DNA of 33,356 nucleotides from Bacteroidaceae bacterium. GTDB lineage: Bacteria > Bacteroidota > Bacteroidia > Bacteroidales > Bacteroidaceae. The stretch covers positions 1-33,356 of the forward strand of contig JAILPK010000019.1 of NCBI GenBank assembly GCA_024699495.1, in the 5' to 3' direction. The position numbers and the translations under genes are program-made. Below are positions 23,553 through 31,672 of this stretch, piece after piece (positions within the stretch are counted from its first letter, which is position 1; the number at the start of each line of letters is the position of its first letter). The notes under the pieces are model-generated. The model was not told the DNA's origin and did no database searches. It saw nothing but the letters and a program-made list of their open reading frames with translations.

Positions 23553-24488
23553 ATGAGACATTCTCTTAAAGAGTGGATAGTAGTAACACGTCCATGGTCC
23601 TTCCCTGCATCAGCAATGCCCGTTCTTGTAACCATAACTTGGGTCTGGAGCCAAGGGCTGATGCGACATTGGTGGCTCAGTCTCCTTTCATTAATTAACA
23701 TAATATTGATTCATGCTGCCGGAAATGTGTGGAGCGATTATTTTGACTACCGCCGAGGAGTGGACAGAAAAGACAGTACTAATGTAAGGACCTTGGTTGA
23801 TGGCCTATTTACAGAAAAGGAAGTGCTTTCCCTATCTCTTGGACTACAAATATCAGCTATAGCATTAGGTTTGTTTATTGTCTGGCTTACTGATATAAAC
23901 CTGCTTTGGATAGGAATTGCCGGAATTTGTCTTTCATTTATGTATCCACCGCTGAAATATGCAGCAATGGGTGACCTGGTTATTATGGCATGCTACGCTT
24001 TGCTGCCAATGCTCGGAATGACACTTATATGTGGCGAAAAGATTGTGCCGGAAATATTGTGGCTGGCTGTTCCGGTAGGCAGTATCACGGTAGCTATACT
24101 TCACAGTAACAACACACGCGATATTGAAACAGACAAGCGTGCAAACATTAACACATTTGCCATGCTCACTGGACGCAGGTTCGCATCCTCGATGTACATA
24201 TTCGAACTTATCCTGCCATATCTTTGGCTCGCCCTGATGGTATCGCTCGGCCTGGCTGACATATTGCCTCGCGTAGCCGACAATGGCATGCTTGCCGTTA
24301 GCCCTTGGACACTCGTCGCATTTATCACCTTGCCTGTGGCATGGAAAAACATCAGCGCAATGCGCTCTTACAGCACTCAAGGGATACAATCTATTTCCAC
24401 TCTCGACGAGGCTACCGCCAAACTGCAGCTTATGTTTAGCCTGACTCTGATTGTAGGACTAGTTATATCTGGACTATGCACCGCGTAA
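23553..24488 (+). CDS. menA: 1,4-dihydroxy-2-naphthoate polyprenyltransferase (MenA)
   Basis: Inner-membrane UbiA-superfamily enzyme that attaches the isoprenoid chain to dihydroxynaphthoate in menaquinone synthesis. The 311 residues have about eight hydrophobic segments. The first aspartate motif, N58-VWSDYFDYRRGVD (58-71), and the second, NNTRDIETDKRA (about 189-200), bind the Mg-diphosphate of the prenyl donor. The second motif and length favour MenA over UbiA or haem O synthase. The N-terminal WIVVTRPWSFPAS is typical. The last 13 bases overlap the following protease gene, so the two are co-translated. Menaquinone is the only quinone of these anaerobes, so the gene should be essential for respiration. 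Confidence 0.92.
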   Translation: MRHSLKEWIVVTRPWSFPASAMPVLVTITWVWSQGLMRHWWLSLLSLINIILIHAAGNVWSDYFDYRRGVDRKDSTNVRTLVDGLFTEKEVLSLSLGLQISAIALGLFIVWLTDINLLWIGIAGICLSFMYPPLKYAAMGDLVIMACYALLPMLGMTLICGEKIVPEILWLAVPVGSITVAILHSNNTRDIETDKRANINTFAMLTGRRFASSMYIFELILPYLWLALMVSLGLADILPRVADNGMLAVSPWTLVAFITLPVAWKNISAMRSYSTQGIQSISTLDEATAKLQLMFSLTLIVGLVISGLCTA

Positions 24489-25120
24489 CTATTGCCATAA
24501 TCATAGCAGCCACATTGTGGTTTGTAATGTTCTCCCCCTACACATCATCATTCTTCCCATTTTGGGGAGCGATGGCTGTATCTGCTGCTATACTTCTGAC
24601 TGTGGCGCTCTCCTTTGGAGGTGTAGAATGTATGCGGACAATAACAAAAGATGGTGCGCAAGTGAGTCTTAATGAAGTTGCAAAAAGCATAGCCATGGGA
24701 CTTGTTATTGCAGCTGTTCTTTGGTGTGTATTCTGGGTAGGAGACAAATGTTCTCAACTGATATTACCCTTTGCACGCTCACAGGTGAATCTCATCTATG
24801 ACATGAAAAGCGGCGAGTCGCCACTGTTACTCACTCTTCTATTGTTATTTTTGATAGGCCCGGCAGAAGAAATATTCTGGAGAGGTTATATACAGCGCTC
24901 TTTTGCCTCACGCTTCTCTCCGCTAAAGGCATTCATCATCACAACTGCAATTTACTCATTGGTGCATCTGCCGTCATGCAATTTTATGCTTATCATGTCA
25001 GCCCTGACATGCGGCATAGTATGGGGCGGACTATATTACATTTGGCCACGCCAACTGCCGGCTATCATCATCAGCCACGCTGTATGGGATGCAGCTGCTT
25101 TCGTTTGGTTTCCCTTATGA
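24476..25120 (+). CDS. CPBP-family intramembrane metalloprotease
   Basis: Membrane protein of the CPBP (CAAX protease and bacteriocin-processing; Abi) family, 214 residues with about six transmembrane helices. Catalytic residues are visible: EEIFWRG (E131, E132, R136), H164 in SLVHLPSCNF, and H201 in SHAVWDAAAF. Bacterial members are glutamic-type intramembrane proteases of mostly unknown substrate, some tied to bacteriocin self-protection. Here the ATG lies inside the end of menA (13-base overlap), which argues for a housekeeping link to menA, not a bacteriocin locus; no bacteriocin gene is nearby. Confidence 0.9.
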   Translation: MHRVTIAIIIAATLWFVMFSPYTSSFFPFWGAMAVSAAILLTVALSFGGVECMRTITKDGAQVSLNEVAKSIAMGLVIAAVLWCVFWVGDKCSQLILPFARSQVNLIYDMKSGESPLLLTLLLLFLIGPAEEIFWRGYIQRSFASRFSPLKAFIITTAIYSLVHLPSCNFMLIMSALTCGIVWGGLYYIWPRQLPAIIISHAVWDAAAFVWFPL

Positions 25121-25198
25121 TAATATTGCAAATATCAACTTTTTGCCAAAAACAGCAAAAATATAAGCATTTAGCTTATATAATACATAATTTTTAGC

Positions 25199-25206
25199 TA
25201 ACTTTG
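25199..25206 (+). promoter_or_regulatory. -7 element of serS
   Basis: TAACTTTG, a perfect TAnnTTTG, 39 bases before the serS ATG at 25246. The -33 region is AT-rich without a clear TTTG. The TTG at 25204-25206 is part of this element and cannot be a start codon. Confidence 0.65.
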
Positions 25207-25245
25207 GCGCGCAATTATAATAAAACAGAAAAAGAAAACATCATA

Positions 25246-26610
25246 ATGCTAACACTTAAACTTATTAACGAAGAGACCGCAAAGGTCATCCAAGGACTGG
25301 AAAAGAAACATTTTCAGGGCGCTGCTGAAGCCATCGCTGCTGTTCAGGCCACCGACAAGCGCCGCCGTGAGGCTCAGGCACAGTTGGATCAGCTACTTTC
25401 TGAAAGCAAAAAAAAGGCATCAGAAATTGGAGCACTGATGAAACAAGGCAAACGTGAGGAAGCCGAGCAGGCCAAAAGCACAGTTGCAGCAATAAAAGAA
25501 CAAGCCAAGGCCCTGGAGACTGAAATGGATGAAGCACAGAAGCAGGTCAACGAAATGCTCTGTCAAATACCAAATATTCCATACGACGAAGTGCCTGAGG
25601 GACGTACAGCTGAAGATAATATTGTAGTAAAAACAAGTCTCTCAACCGAAGAGAATGCAAAAGATAAAGGCGAAGAATTTGACTTAAATATAACTGTCGC
25701 TGAGTACAACGAAGCATATAGAGATGCTTTGCCAAGTGTTGCTGGTGAGGCACCGCTCCCCCACTGGGAGTTAGCCCACAAATACAATCTGATCGACTTC
25801 GATCTTGGAGTTAAGATTACCGGTGCAGGGTTCCCTGTTTACATCGGCAAAGGGGCTCAGCTGCAACGTGCACTTATTAACTTCTTTCTTGAAGAAGCGC
25901 GCAAGGCAGGATACACTGAGATTATGCCGCCTACAGTAGTCAATACCGCCTCAGGATATGGCACAGGTCAGTTGCCAGACAAAGAAGGACAGATGTATCA
26001 TGCCGAGGTGGATGATTTCTATCTTATTCCAACAGCCGAGGTGCCAGTGACAAATATTTATCGCGATGTCATTCTTGACGAACGCGACCTGCCAATCAGG
26101 AACTGTGCCTATACGCAGTGTTTCCGCCGGGAAGCCGGATCATATGGTAAAGACGTGCGCGGTCTCAACCGTTTGCATGAATTCTCGAAAGTTGAGATTG
26201 TACGTATTGATACGCCAGAACACTCAAGGGAAAGCCACAAGGAAATGCTTGCCCACGTAGAAGGCCTGCTGAAGAAACTGGAACTGCCCTATCGGATACT
26301 GCGTCTCTGTGGCGGCGACCAAAGTTTCACCTCTGCCATCTGCTATGATTTCGAGGTATACAGCGAGGCACAAAAGAGATGGCTTGAAGTAAGTTCTGTG
26401 AGCAACTTTGACACCTACCAGGCTAATCGCTTACATTGCCGTTACCGCCCTGAAAACTCAAAGAAGCCAGAACTCTGTCACACATTGAACGGCTCTGCAT
26501 TGGCACTGCCGCGCATCGTAGCTGCTCTGCTGGAGAACAACCAAACAGAGGGCGGGATACGTATTCCCAAGGCTCTGCAGACATTTACAGGTTTTGATTT
26601 TATCAACTAA
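25246..26610 (+). CDS. serS: Seryl-tRNA synthetase
   Basis: Class II aminoacyl-tRNA synthetase. The 454 residues have the N-terminal coiled-coil arm that grips tRNA-Ser (about 20-105), motif 2 in CFRREAGSYGKDVRGLNRLH and motif 3 in NGSALALPRIVAALLENNQ. From memory, Bacteroides SerS is about 424 residues; the extra length comes from an insertion of about 30 residues between the arm and catalytic core (around 131-168, acidic, EENAKDKGEEFDLNITVAEY). The ATG at 25246 is preferred over the TTG at 25204, which lies in the promoter. The gene starts a run of same-strand genes with short gaps through 31552. Confidence 0.96.
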   Translation: MLTLKLINEETAKVIQGLEKKHFQGAAEAIAAVQATDKRRREAQAQLDQLLSESKKKASEIGALMKQGKREEAEQAKSTVAAIKEQAKALETEMDEAQKQVNEMLCQIPNIPYDEVPEGRTAEDNIVVKTSLSTEENAKDKGEEFDLNITVAEYNEAYRDALPSVAGEAPLPHWELAHKYNLIDFDLGVKITGAGFPVYIGKGAQLQRALINFFLEEARKAGYTEIMPPTVVNTASGYGTGQLPDKEGQMYHAEVDDFYLIPTAEVPVTNIYRDVILDERDLPIRNCAYTQCFRREAGSYGKDVRGLNRLHEFSKVEIVRIDTPEHSRESHKEMLAHVEGLLKKLELPYRILRLCGGDQSFTSAICYDFEVYSEAQKRWLEVSSVSNFDTYQANRLHCRYRPENSKKPELCHTLNGSALALPRIVAALLENNQTEGGIRIPKALQTFTGFDFIN

Positions 26611-26649
26611 ACAACACACAAAACACATATTATTAAAGATTAAGGGAAA

Positions 26650-29013
26650 ATGAACAAGATTGTTGCAAAGGAACAGTTTTCTGAAAAAGTATATAAGTTG
26701 GTGGTTGAAGCCCCCCTTATTGCAAAAGCGAGACGTGCTGGCCATTTCGTAATAGTTCGAGTTGGAGAAAAGGGGGAACGCATGCCTCTCACAATCGCCG
26801 ATTCTGACACCAAGGCCGGAACTATCACTCTGGTAGTGCAAAAAGTCGGGGTCAGCAGCACCAAACTGTGCAACCTCAATGTGGGCGATGAGATTACGAA
26901 CATTGTAGGCCCACTTGGCAAGGCCACACACATAGAAAATTTCGGAACAGTAGTTTGCGCCGGAGGTGGCGTAGGTGTCGCACCTATGCTGCCAATAATC
27001 AAGGCCTTGAAAGAAGCCGGAAATCGTGTGGTTAGTGTGCTCGCCGGCCGCAGCAAGGACTTAATTATCCTTGAAGACGAAGTGCGCAAGCATTCTGATG
27101 AAGTTATAATCATGACAGACGACGGCTCCTATGGACAAAAGGGCGTAGTCACAGTAGGCATAGAGCAGGTCATACAGAGAGAAAAAGTTGACAAGGTATT
27201 TGCCATCGGTCCAGCCATCATGATGAAGTTCTGCTGTCTGCTTACAAAAAAATACGGCATCTCCACCGATGTCTCTCTCAATACCATCATGGTGGACGGC
27301 TCTGGCATGTGCGGCGCCTGCCGTATTACAGTTGGCGGAAAAACTCGTTTTGTCTGTGTTGACGGCCCTGAATTTGACGGCCATCAGGTGGATTTCGACG
27401 AGATGTTGTCCAGAATGACTGCTTTCAGGGAAGAAGAACAGCAGGCTATGCAAATGTATCTCTCTTGCTCTCAACAGATTGAAGAACAGTCTGCAAAATC
27501 TGAGACAAACACAGAAAGCACCACTTCAGCACAACAGAGTGAAGAAGTTAAAGATGAGCTCCTTACAGACCGTAATGCACCTTGGCGAGAAGAACTGCGT
27601 AAGAGCATGAAAGCCAAAGAACGCACATCAATACCACGTGTAAAGATGAACGAATTAGACCCTGTTTATCGCGCGACCACACGCACAGAAGAGGTCAATC
27701 AGGGCCTCACCAAAGAACAGGCTCTCACTGAGGCCCAGCGTTGCCTCGATTGCGCAAAGCCTACATGTATGGAAGGATGCCCCGTAGGTGTGCAGATTCC
27801 GTCATTCATAAAGAATATTGAGCGGGGCAACTTCCTCGGAGCCGCAAAAGTTCTGAAGATGACATCTGCCCTGCCTGCCGTATGTGGTCGCGTATGCCCG
27901 CAGGAAAAGCAATGTGAAAGCCGCTGTATCCATCTTAAGATGAATGAGCCTGCCGTAGCCATCGGTTATCTGGAGCGTTTCGCTGCAGACTATGAGCGCG
28001 AAAGCGGCAACATAACGATTCCGGAATGTGCTCCGGCCAATGGAAAGAAAATAGCAGTCGTCGGTTCCGGCCCTTCCGGACTCTCATTTGCTGGCGACAT
28101 GGCCAAGTTTGGCTATGACGTCACCGTTTTCGAAGCACTTCATGAGATTGGAGGCGTACTGAAATACGGTATTCCTGAATTCCGTCTTCCAAATGCTATT
28201 GTGGATGTAGAAATTCAGAATCTTGGTAAGATGGGAGTTAAATTCGTAAAAGACTGCATAATAGGCAAGACCATCTCCGTAGAAGAACTTGAAGCACAAG
28301 GATTCGCCGGCATCTTCGTGGGTTCCGGAGCCGGCCTGCCAAATTTCATGAATATACCTGGAGAAAATCTTAAGGGTATAATGTCAAGCAATGAATATCT
28401 CACTCGGGTAAATCTTATGGATGCCTCTGCAGCAGACTCCGACACCCCTATTCATCGCGCCAAAAACGTGATGGTAGTTGGTGGCGGCAATACCGCAATG
28501 GACTCCTGTCGGACAGCCAAGCGCCTCGGGGCCGACAGAGTATTCATTGCTTACCGCCGCTCTGAAGCTGAAATGCCAGCACGTCTTGAAGAGGTTAAGC
28601 ATGCCAAGGAAGAAGGTATTGAATTCCTCACACTTCACAACCCCGTCGAATACCTTGCCGACGACAAGGGAAACGTACGTGCTGTAGTTCTCCAGAAAAT
28701 GGAGTTGGGCGAGCCCGACGCCAGCGGCCGTCGTTCGCCGCAACCCATTCCTGGAGCAACTGAGACCATAGATATAGATCAAGCTATAGTAGCTGTCGGA
28801 GTTTCACCCAACCCGATAGTGCCTACAAGTATTGAAGGTCTTGAGCTGGGACGCAAAAACACAATCGCAGTAAATGAAGGAATGCAGACAAATATTCCGA
28901 CCATTTTCGCCGGTGGTGATATCGTTCGCGGTGGGGCAACAGTCATCCTTGCCATGGGTGACGGAAGACGCGCAGCCCAGTCAATGCACGAATATCTGCA
29001 ACAAAAAGCATGA
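26650..29013 (+). CDS. NfnA-NfnB fusion: ferredoxin-NADP+ oxidoreductase (SudB-SudA type)
   Basis: Single 787-residue polypeptide joining the two subunits of an NfnAB/sulfide-dehydrogenase-like flavoprotein, often annotated as a DHOD-B/glutamate synthase fusion. Residues 1-270 are the NfnA (PyrK-like) half: GGGVGVAPM (105-113) for NAD and a [2Fe-2S] site, D216, C221, C224, C236. Residues 280-305 form a Ser/Thr/Glu/Gln-rich linker. The NfnB (GltD-like) half has two four-cysteine clusters (C365, C368, C373, C377 and C412, C416, C422, C426), FAD motif VVGSGPSG (470-477) and an NADPH motif in VMVVGGGNTAMD. NfnAB couples NADH, NADPH and ferredoxin by electron bifurcation. It is co-transcribed with the PD40 gene (ATGA overlap). 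Confidence 0.9.
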   Translation: MNKIVAKEQFSEKVYKLVVEAPLIAKARRAGHFVIVRVGEKGERMPLTIADSDTKAGTITLVVQKVGVSSTKLCNLNVGDEITNIVGPLGKATHIENFGTVVCAGGGVGVAPMLPIIKALKEAGNRVVSVLAGRSKDLIILEDEVRKHSDEVIIMTDDGSYGQKGVVTVGIEQVIQREKVDKVFAIGPAIMMKFCCLLTKKYGISTDVSLNTIMVDGSGMCGACRITVGGKTRFVCVDGPEFDGHQVDFDEMLSRMTAFREEEQQAMQMYLSCSQQIEEQSAKSETNTESTTSAQQSEEVKDELLTDRNAPWREELRKSMKAKERTSIPRVKMNELDPVYRATTRTEEVNQGLTKEQALTEAQRCLDCAKPTCMEGCPVGVQIPSFIKNIERGNFLGAAKVLKMTSALPAVCGRVCPQEKQCESRCIHLKMNEPAVAIGYLERFAADYERESGNITIPECAPANGKKIAVVGSGPSGLSFAGDMAKFGYDVTVFEALHEIGGVLKYGIPEFRLPNAIVDVEIQNLGKMGVKFVKDCIIGKTISVEELEAQGFAGIFVGSGAGLPNFMNIPGENLKGIMSSNEYLTRVNLMDASAADSDTPIHRAKNVMVVGGGNTAMDSCRTAKRLGADRVFIAYRRSEAEMPARLEEVKHAKEEGIEFLTLHNPVEYLADDKGNVRAVVLQKMELGEPDASGRRSPQPIPGATETIDIDQAIVAVGVSPNPIVPTSIEGLELGRKNTIAVNEGMQTNIPTIFAGGDIVRGGATVILAMGDGRRAAQSMHEYLQQKA

Positions 29014-30296
29014 AAAGAACTCTAATCATAATCCTCCTAACGGCCCTCCTCTTCCCTGTGCAAGCTCAGAAGAGGAGGACTAAATCAGCTGCCAAAACAA
29101 AAAAGCAGGCTCCTACGGCATTGGAGCAGGCTCGAACAGCCTTGGAGGTTTATGACTTTGAGTCTGCTGCAGATATACTCTCAAAGGAAATTGAAAGCCT
29201 GACACGTAAAAAACTTTCTACTGCAGAAGCTGACTCTCTCCTGTTTATAGCTCAGAACGGGACATCGCGGCTCCTTGCTACAGAAAAAATAATAATCATA
29301 GATAGTGTAGTGTGCTCTAAGGATATGGCCTTGAAAGCCATACGCCTCAGTAATGGCAACGGACACCTGCACACCTATGCGTCCATTTACATGCAACAGG
29401 ATACTCAGGGAGCCACACTTTATGAAAACGACTTTGGCAACAAGAGATTTCTGGCAGTCCCGTCGAAAGGCAACACATCGCCAATACTCTCAGTCTCAGA
29501 CAAGATTGGTAACGACTGGACTGCTCCGACTCCTATTAAAGGGTTGCATGCAAGTGATATAGCGCAAAATTTCCCATTCCTGCTTTCAGATGGCGTAACT
29601 CTTTTCTTTGCTGCAAAAGGACCTGAAAGTATGGGGGGATATGACATCTTCGTCACTCGCGCCGACGACTCTAATGATAATTCATACCTCACACCGGAGA
29701 ACCTTGGCTTCCCGTTCAACTCAGCGGCCAACGACTACCTGATGGTAATCGACGAACAGGCAAAACTGGGATGGTTCATATCAGACCGCCGCCAGCCGGA
29801 AGGCAAAGTATGCGTCTATACTTTCATTCCCAATGAAAGACGTAATAACTATACCGAATCCACAGATCCTCAGATACTTCGTAATGCAGCACGCATCAGC
29901 AGAATACGTGACACATGGAAGGATATGGATGCAGTAAAAGCTGCTCAGCAGAGACTCTCTGACTTACGGACAGGCAAAACCATTCATCGGACTAATGTTC
30001 CAGACTTCTGTTTCCCAATAGATGATAATCGCACTTACACCCGAATTGCCGATTTCAAGTCCGAAAAAGCCAGAGTACAGATGACACGATGGCTAAATCT
30101 TGAGAAAACGAACAAATCGGATGAGGTAATTCTGCAACGTCTCAGAGAAAGATTCGCAGAAACGACAAATGATGTTCAACGGGAAAAACTGGCTCAGTCA
30201 ATACTCCGACTGGAGAATTCATATTCGCGCAATGTCAAACAGACTCGCTCTCTTGCAAAAGAAATTCGCAACATCGAAATTACAAATTCCAAATAA
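29010..30296 (+). CDS. Secreted PD40 beta-propeller protein
   Basis: A 428-residue protein with a clear signal peptide (MKRTLIIILLTALLFPVQA, cut before Q20), followed by a basic stretch (KRRTKSAAKTKKQ), a helical region with a tetratricopeptide-like look (residues 35-80, LEQARTALEVYDFESAADILSK), and WD40-like PD40 blades (for example FPFLLSDGVTLFFAAKG then GGYDIFVT, and WFISDRRQPEGKVCVYTF). The C-terminal 150 residues are coiled and charged. Such proteins in Bacteroidetes act in the periplasm or at the outer membrane, often linked to secretion or OmpA-like proteins. The function is not known. Start ATG overlaps the nfn stop as ATGA. Confidence 0.85.
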   Translation: MKRTLIIILLTALLFPVQAQKRRTKSAAKTKKQAPTALEQARTALEVYDFESAADILSKEIESLTRKKLSTAEADSLLFIAQNGTSRLLATEKIIIIDSVVCSKDMALKAIRLSNGNGHLHTYASIYMQQDTQGATLYENDFGNKRFLAVPSKGNTSPILSVSDKIGNDWTAPTPIKGLHASDIAQNFPFLLSDGVTLFFAAKGPESMGGYDIFVTRADDSNDNSYLTPENLGFPFNSAANDYLMVIDEQAKLGWFISDRRQPEGKVCVYTFIPNERRNNYTESTDPQILRNAARISRIRDTWKDMDAVKAAQQRLSDLRTGKTIHRTNVPDFCFPIDDNRTYTRIADFKSEKARVQMTRWLNLEKTNKSDEVILQRLRERFAETTNDVQREKLAQSILRLENSYSRNVKQTRSLAKEIRNIEITNSK

Positions 30297-30304
30297 ATAT
30301 AACT

Positions 30305-31177
30305 ATGAACAAAATCTTCGCACCTTCAGAACTGATAATCAACGAAGACAACAGTGTCTTCCATCTGCATGTACGCCCTGAACAGCTGGCTGACAAAGTT
30401 ATATTAGTAGGCGACCCGGGAAGAGTAATTACGGTGGCTAAACATTTCGAGCGTCTGGAATGTGACATACAAAGCCGGGAATTCCACACCATCACAGGTT
30501 ACTATAAGGGCAAACGCATAACTGTTGTTTCCCACGGCATCGGGTGTGACAACATCGATATCGTAATGAACGAGTTGGACGCACTCGCAAATATCGACTT
30601 CAACACACGTCAGGAGAAGAAAGAACTACGCTCACTCGATCTTGTGCGAATCGGAACTTGTGGCGGACTACAGCCCAACACTCCCGTTGGATCATATATA
30701 GCCTCATGCAAGAGCATCGGATTTGACGGGTTGCTGAATTTCTATGCCGGACGAAACGAAGTCTGCGACCTCAGCTTTGAGGAGGCATTCACCAAACACA
30801 TGAAATGGAATCCGCAACTCTGTGCGCCCTACGTAATCGATGCAAACAGCGAACTCGTTGAACGAATTTGCGGAGACGAGATGGTTCGCGGCGTCACCAT
30901 ATCATGCGGCGGCTTCTTTGGTCCGCAAGGCAGAGAACTTCGAATCCCGTTAGCAGATCCGGAACAAAACAGTAAGATAGAAGCCTTTGAATATCAGGGC
31001 TGGAAGATAACTAACTTCGAGATGGAGTCGAGTGCATTGGCCGGTCTCGCACGGCTGCTGGGTCATCGGGCTATGACCTGCTGCATGGTCATTGCCAACC
31101 GTCTGGCAGGCGAAGCAAACACTGGATACAAGGGGACGATCGACGGGCTTATACAAATAGTTCTTGAACGCATATAA
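30305..31177 (+). CDS. udp: Uridine phosphorylase-like nucleoside phosphorylase
   Basis: Cytosolic enzyme of the PNP/UDP family that splits nucleosides with phosphate, giving base and ribose-1-phosphate. The 290 residues contain the phosphate-binding VGDPGRV (37-43), the RIGTCGGLQ loop (about 116-124), and the nucleoside/ribose-binding FEMESSALAGLARLLG with ANRLAGEANTG near the end. Length is greater than E. coli Udp (253) owing to an insertion before and around FNTRQEKKELR. The name udp is by similarity; inosine or purine specificity cannot be excluded. The gene lies 8 bases after the PD40 gene and 6 before the DMT gene. Confidence 0.88.
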   Translation: MNKIFAPSELIINEDNSVFHLHVRPEQLADKVILVGDPGRVITVAKHFERLECDIQSREFHTITGYYKGKRITVVSHGIGCDNIDIVMNELDALANIDFNTRQEKKELRSLDLVRIGTCGGLQPNTPVGSYIASCKSIGFDGLLNFYAGRNEVCDLSFEEAFTKHMKWNPQLCAPYVIDANSELVERICGDEMVRGVTISCGGFFGPQGRELRIPLADPEQNSKIEAFEYQGWKITNFEMESSALAGLARLLGHRAMTCCMVIANRLAGEANTGYKGTIDGLIQIVLERI

Positions 31178-31183
31178 AAAGCG

Positions 31184-31552
31184 ATGAACGGCATATATTC
31201 TATACTCCTGCTGATACTGAGCAATATTTTCATGACTTTCGCTTGGTATGGACATCTCAAACTTCAGCAAACAGGAACATCATCCACTTGGCCGCTGATT
31301 GGCGTCATTGCATTCTCATGGTGCATCGCATTCTTTGAATATTGCTGTCAGGTCCCAGCCAACCGGATAGGATTCGAGGGAAACGGCGGCCCGTTCAATC
31401 TGGTTCAACTTAAGGTAATTCAAGAATGTGTTTCGCTCACCGTTTTTGCAATTATAGCCAACCTTATGTTCCAGAATCAGAGCCTGCATTGGAACCATAT
31501 TGCCGCCTTCGCCTGTCTCATAGGTGCAGTATATTTCGTCTTCATGAAATAA
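31184..31552 (+). CDS. DMT-family small membrane protein (DUF486)
   Basis: A 122-residue membrane protein with four hydrophobic helices, of the DUF486 family in the drug/metabolite transporter clan. Recognisable segments are NIFMTFAWYGHLK, FFEYCCQVPANRIG and FNLVQLKVIQE, which are family signatures. Members are half-size DMT proteins that may work as dimers; substrates are unknown. It starts six bases after the uridine phosphorylase gene and ends the serS-to-DMT run of closely spaced genes. Confidence 0.9.
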   Translation: MNGIYSILLLILSNIFMTFAWYGHLKLQQTGTSSTWPLIGVIAFSWCIAFFEYCCQVPANRIGFEGNGGPFNLVQLKVIQECVSLTVFAIIANLMFQNQSLHWNHIAAFACLIGAVYFVFMK

Positions 31553-31672
31553 AACCATAATACATATATCTGTAATATCCAGTTTTGATAATTATTGATA
31601 ACCCGCCAACTGACAGAGACAGATATGCTCCATTTTGTTTTATAAAATCAGTATTTGATAAGGTTTGTGATT

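Noticed and set aside
24476..25120. CPBP protease as part of a bacteriocin or defence locus
   Set aside because: No peptide precursor, ABC exporter or defence gene is nearby, and the gene overlaps the housekeeping menA.
26640..27113. 157-codon frame on the minus strand opposite the Nfn fusion
   Set aside because: Serine, threonine and proline rich shadow frame without motif; the plus-strand gene has intact cofactor sites here.
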